Positions 62,295 to 64,000 of a DNA stretch of 64,000 nucleotides are shown here, piece after piece (position 1 is the stretch's first letter; each line of letters begins with the position of its first letter). This DNA comes from Halosimplex pelagicum (GTDB lineage: Archaea; Halobacteriota; Halobacteria; Halobacteriales; Haloarculaceae), in the NCBI RefSeq assembly GCF_013415905.1, contig NZ_CP058909.1, positions 4,092,001-4,156,000 on the forward strand, written 5' to 3'. Under the pieces are notes generated by a model, which was not told the origin of the DNA, searched no databases, and worked only from the letters and a program-made list of their open reading frames with translations. Position numbers and translations under genes: made by a program.

Positions 62295-64000
62295 ATGACA
62301 TCGTATCAGTCGCAACTCGGCGAGGGTGAGGGGATCGCCGAGGAGCTGGCAGAGAGCCAGCGGTCGATCTCCATCGCCGAGTTCTTCGAGAAGAACAAGC
62401 ACATGCTCGGGTTCGACAGCGGGGCCCGGGGACTCGTGACCGCCGTGAAAGAGGCGGTCGACAACGCGCTGGACGCCTGCGAGGAGGCGGGCATCGCCCC
62501 CGACATCTACGTCGAGATCCAGGAGGCCGGGGACTACTACCGGCTCATCGTCGAGGACAACGGCCCCGGGATCACCAAAGAGCAGATCCCCAAGGTCTTC
62601 GGGAAACTGCTCTACGGGTCGCGGTTCCACGCCCGCGAGCAGTCCCGCGGTCAGCAGGGGATCGGGATCTCCGCCGCGGTCCTGTACTCCCAGCTCACCT
62701 CGGGCAAGCCCGCGAAGATCACCTCCCGGACCAAGGGCGGGGTCGACGCGGAGTACTTCGAGCTCATCATCGACACGGACACCAACGAGCCCGAGATCGA
62801 CGTCGAGGAGACGACCACCTGGGAGCGGCCCCACGGCACGCGCATCGAGATGGAGATGGAAGCAAATATGCGCGCCCGCAACCAGCTCCACGACTACATC
62901 AAAGACACCGCGGTCGTCAACCCCCACGCTCGCATCGAGCTGCGCGAGCCCAACGAGCACATGAAATACGAGCGGGTGACCGACAAGCTCCCCGCCGAGA
63001 CCGAGGAGATCCGCCCCCACCCTCACGGGGTCGAACTCGGGACGCTCATCAAGATGCTCGACGCCACCGATTCGTACTCGGTGTCGGGCTTTCTGCAGAA
63101 CGAGTTCACCCGCGTCGGCGGGAAGACCTCGGACTCGGTCATCGACAACTTCCGGGATCGGCACTTCGGTCGCGAGATGTCGTGGACGCCGCCCGAATCC
63201 CACGAGCCCGCGGACGTGGCCCGTGCGCTCGACGCCGCCGTCGCCAACAAGGGCGCCGAGGCGACCGCCGAGTTCGCCGACCGCGTCGCGGACGCCCTCG
63301 ACGGCTACGACCGGGTCGCCCACCACGAGCTGTGCGACCTCGTCGACGACGTGGCCGACGATATCGAGGACAAACACGGCGTGACCTTCGGCTCGACGGT
63401 ACGGGAGAACGCCTGCGAGGCGGGCTGGGCCGCCGTCGTCGGCGCGAGCGACGCCGTCGGCGTCGACGAGGACGCCGAGGAGTACGAGCAGCTCCGCTCG
63501 GACCTGTACGCCGTCGTCGACGAGGTGACGACCACCCAGAAGGACGACGCGACGATCCAGGGGGTCGCCGACCGCCTCACCCCGAAGTTCGGCGACGCCG
63601 ACGACCACCGCCATCGGTTCACCCGCGACGAGGTCCGCGAGTTCGTCCGCCGCGCGGCCGACGCCACCGAGGAGTACGACGACGCGACCTTCGGCGAGAC
63701 GGCCCGCGAGAACGTCGTCGAGGCCATCTGGGAGCGCGCTCGCGGGGTGCCGGACGACCCGCCGAACGTGAACGATATCGCCGGCGACCGCGACGCGTCG
63801 AGCGAGCTGCTCGACGCCATGCGCGAGACGGACATCATCGCGCCCCCCACGGACTGTCTCTCGCCCATCGAGTCCGACCTCATCGAGGAGGGCCTGCGCA
63901 AGGAGTACGACGCCGACTTCTACGCGGCGTCGACGCGGGACGCCTCCGTCCACGGCGGCGACCCGTTCATCGTCGAGGCCGGGCTGGCCTACGGCGGCGA
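62295..64000 (+). CDS. top6B: DNA topoisomerase VI subunit B (3' end beyond window)
   Basis: 568 residues visible of about 800. The N-terminal GHKL ATPase has [12 protein letters not shown] (N box), IVEDNGPGI (G1) and [16 protein letters not shown] (G2). The H2TH/transducer region follows. Inserted in the middle (about 300-500) is the long acidic segment with helical repeats that haloarchaeal Top6B proteins carry. The type IIB enzyme relaxes and decatenates DNA. The gene diverges from gyrBA. Its partner top6A is expected just right of the window. Confidence 0.95.
   Translation, partial: MTSYQSQLGEGEGIAEELAESQRSISIAEFFEKNKHMLGFDSGARGLVTAVKEAVDNALDACEEAGIAPDIYVEIQEAGDYYRLIVEDNGPGITKEQIPKVFGKLLYGSRFHAREQSRGQQGIGISAAVLYSQLTSGKPAKITSRTKGGVDAEYFELIIDTDTNEPEIDVEETTTWERPHGTRIEMEMEANMRARNQLHDYIKDTAVVNPHARIELREPNEHMKYERVTDKLPAETEEIRPHPHGVELGTLIKMLDATDSYSVSGFLQNEFTRVGGKTSDSVIDNFRDRHFGREMSWTPPESHEPADVARALDAAVANKGAEATAEFADRVADALDGYDRVAHHELCDLVDDVADDIEDKHGVTFGSTVRENACEAGWAAVVGASDAVGVDEDAEEYEQLRSDLYAVVDEVTTTQKDDATIQGVADRLTPKFGDADDHRHRFTRDEVREFVRRAADATEEYDDATFGETARENVVEAIWERARGVPDDPPNVNDIAGDRDASSELLDAMRETDIIAPPTDCLSPIESDLIEEGLRKEYDADFYAASTRDASVHGGDPFIVEAGLAYGG

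Overview
The window is chromosomal DNA of a halophilic archaeon (class Halobacteria). Four things point there. The sequence is very GC-rich and the proteins are strongly acidic, ending in Asp/Glu-rich tails. Start codons are mostly preceded at about -27 by an AT-rich TATA element, as expected for leaderless transcripts. The marker genes are archaeal: AglB oligosaccharyltransferase, proteasome beta subunit, Dph2, UPF0212, TrmB regulators and topoisomerase VI beside gyrase. I cannot name the genus from sequence alone.

Layout. 1-1184: the end of an integrated element, with a tyrosine recombinase reading off the left edge next to a tRNA-Glu(CTC) gene. 1273-3006: two membrane proteins. 3156-25795: a surface-glycan island, interrupted by three unrelated genes at 8704-10832. 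It holds aglB, aglG, aglJ, three more glycosyltransferases, a Wzx-like flippase, an LPG-synthase-like membrane protein, a polysaccharide deacetylase, a TrmB regulator and five alkaline-phosphatase/sulfatase-superfamily enzymes. 25820-28736: a small hypothetical protein, a rhomboid protease with a C-terminal extension, and a METTL5-type methyltransferase preceded by an overlapping 18-codon leader ORF. 28872-32495: three two-component signalling proteins. 32708-35674: a LemA/GIDE-like pair, then a membrane protein carrying two archaemetzincin-like domains that have lost the HExxHxxGxxH site. 35781-47300: housekeeping and small genes (dph2, YlbF-like, UlaG-like hydrolase, HisG-like protein, UPF0212, psmB, phosphohexomutase, cdd, nucleoside phosphorylase). 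47306-54995: a HEAT-like membrane protein with a degenerate HExxH, a CorC/CNNM protein, a chemotaxis-type transducer, a zinc ribbon, an NDH-2-like oxidoreductase and a winged-helix regulator. 55170-57438: sugar epimerase, arginase and a sequon-repeat small protein. 57518-64000: gyrA and gyrB on the minus strand, divergent from top6B, which runs off the right edge.

How the genes fit together. AglJ and AglG would build a dolichyl-phosphate-linked glycan that AglB transfers to Asn in secreted proteins. The flippase, the extra glycosyltransferases and the deacetylase suggest a second or larger surface polysaccharide. The five phosphatase/sulfatase-fold enzymes, all ending in L-x-x-L-G-Y, are candidates for transferring or removing phosphate, sulfate or alcohol-phosphate groups on that glycan.

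The least expected items are the tandem archaemetzincin-like protein with both catalytic sites lost and both Cys4 sites kept at identical spacing; a second metalloprotease-like membrane protein with HVSSH instead of HExxH; the five-member AP-superfamily set; the coupled leader ORF before the METTL5 homologue; and several unannotated operator-like dyads at start sites.
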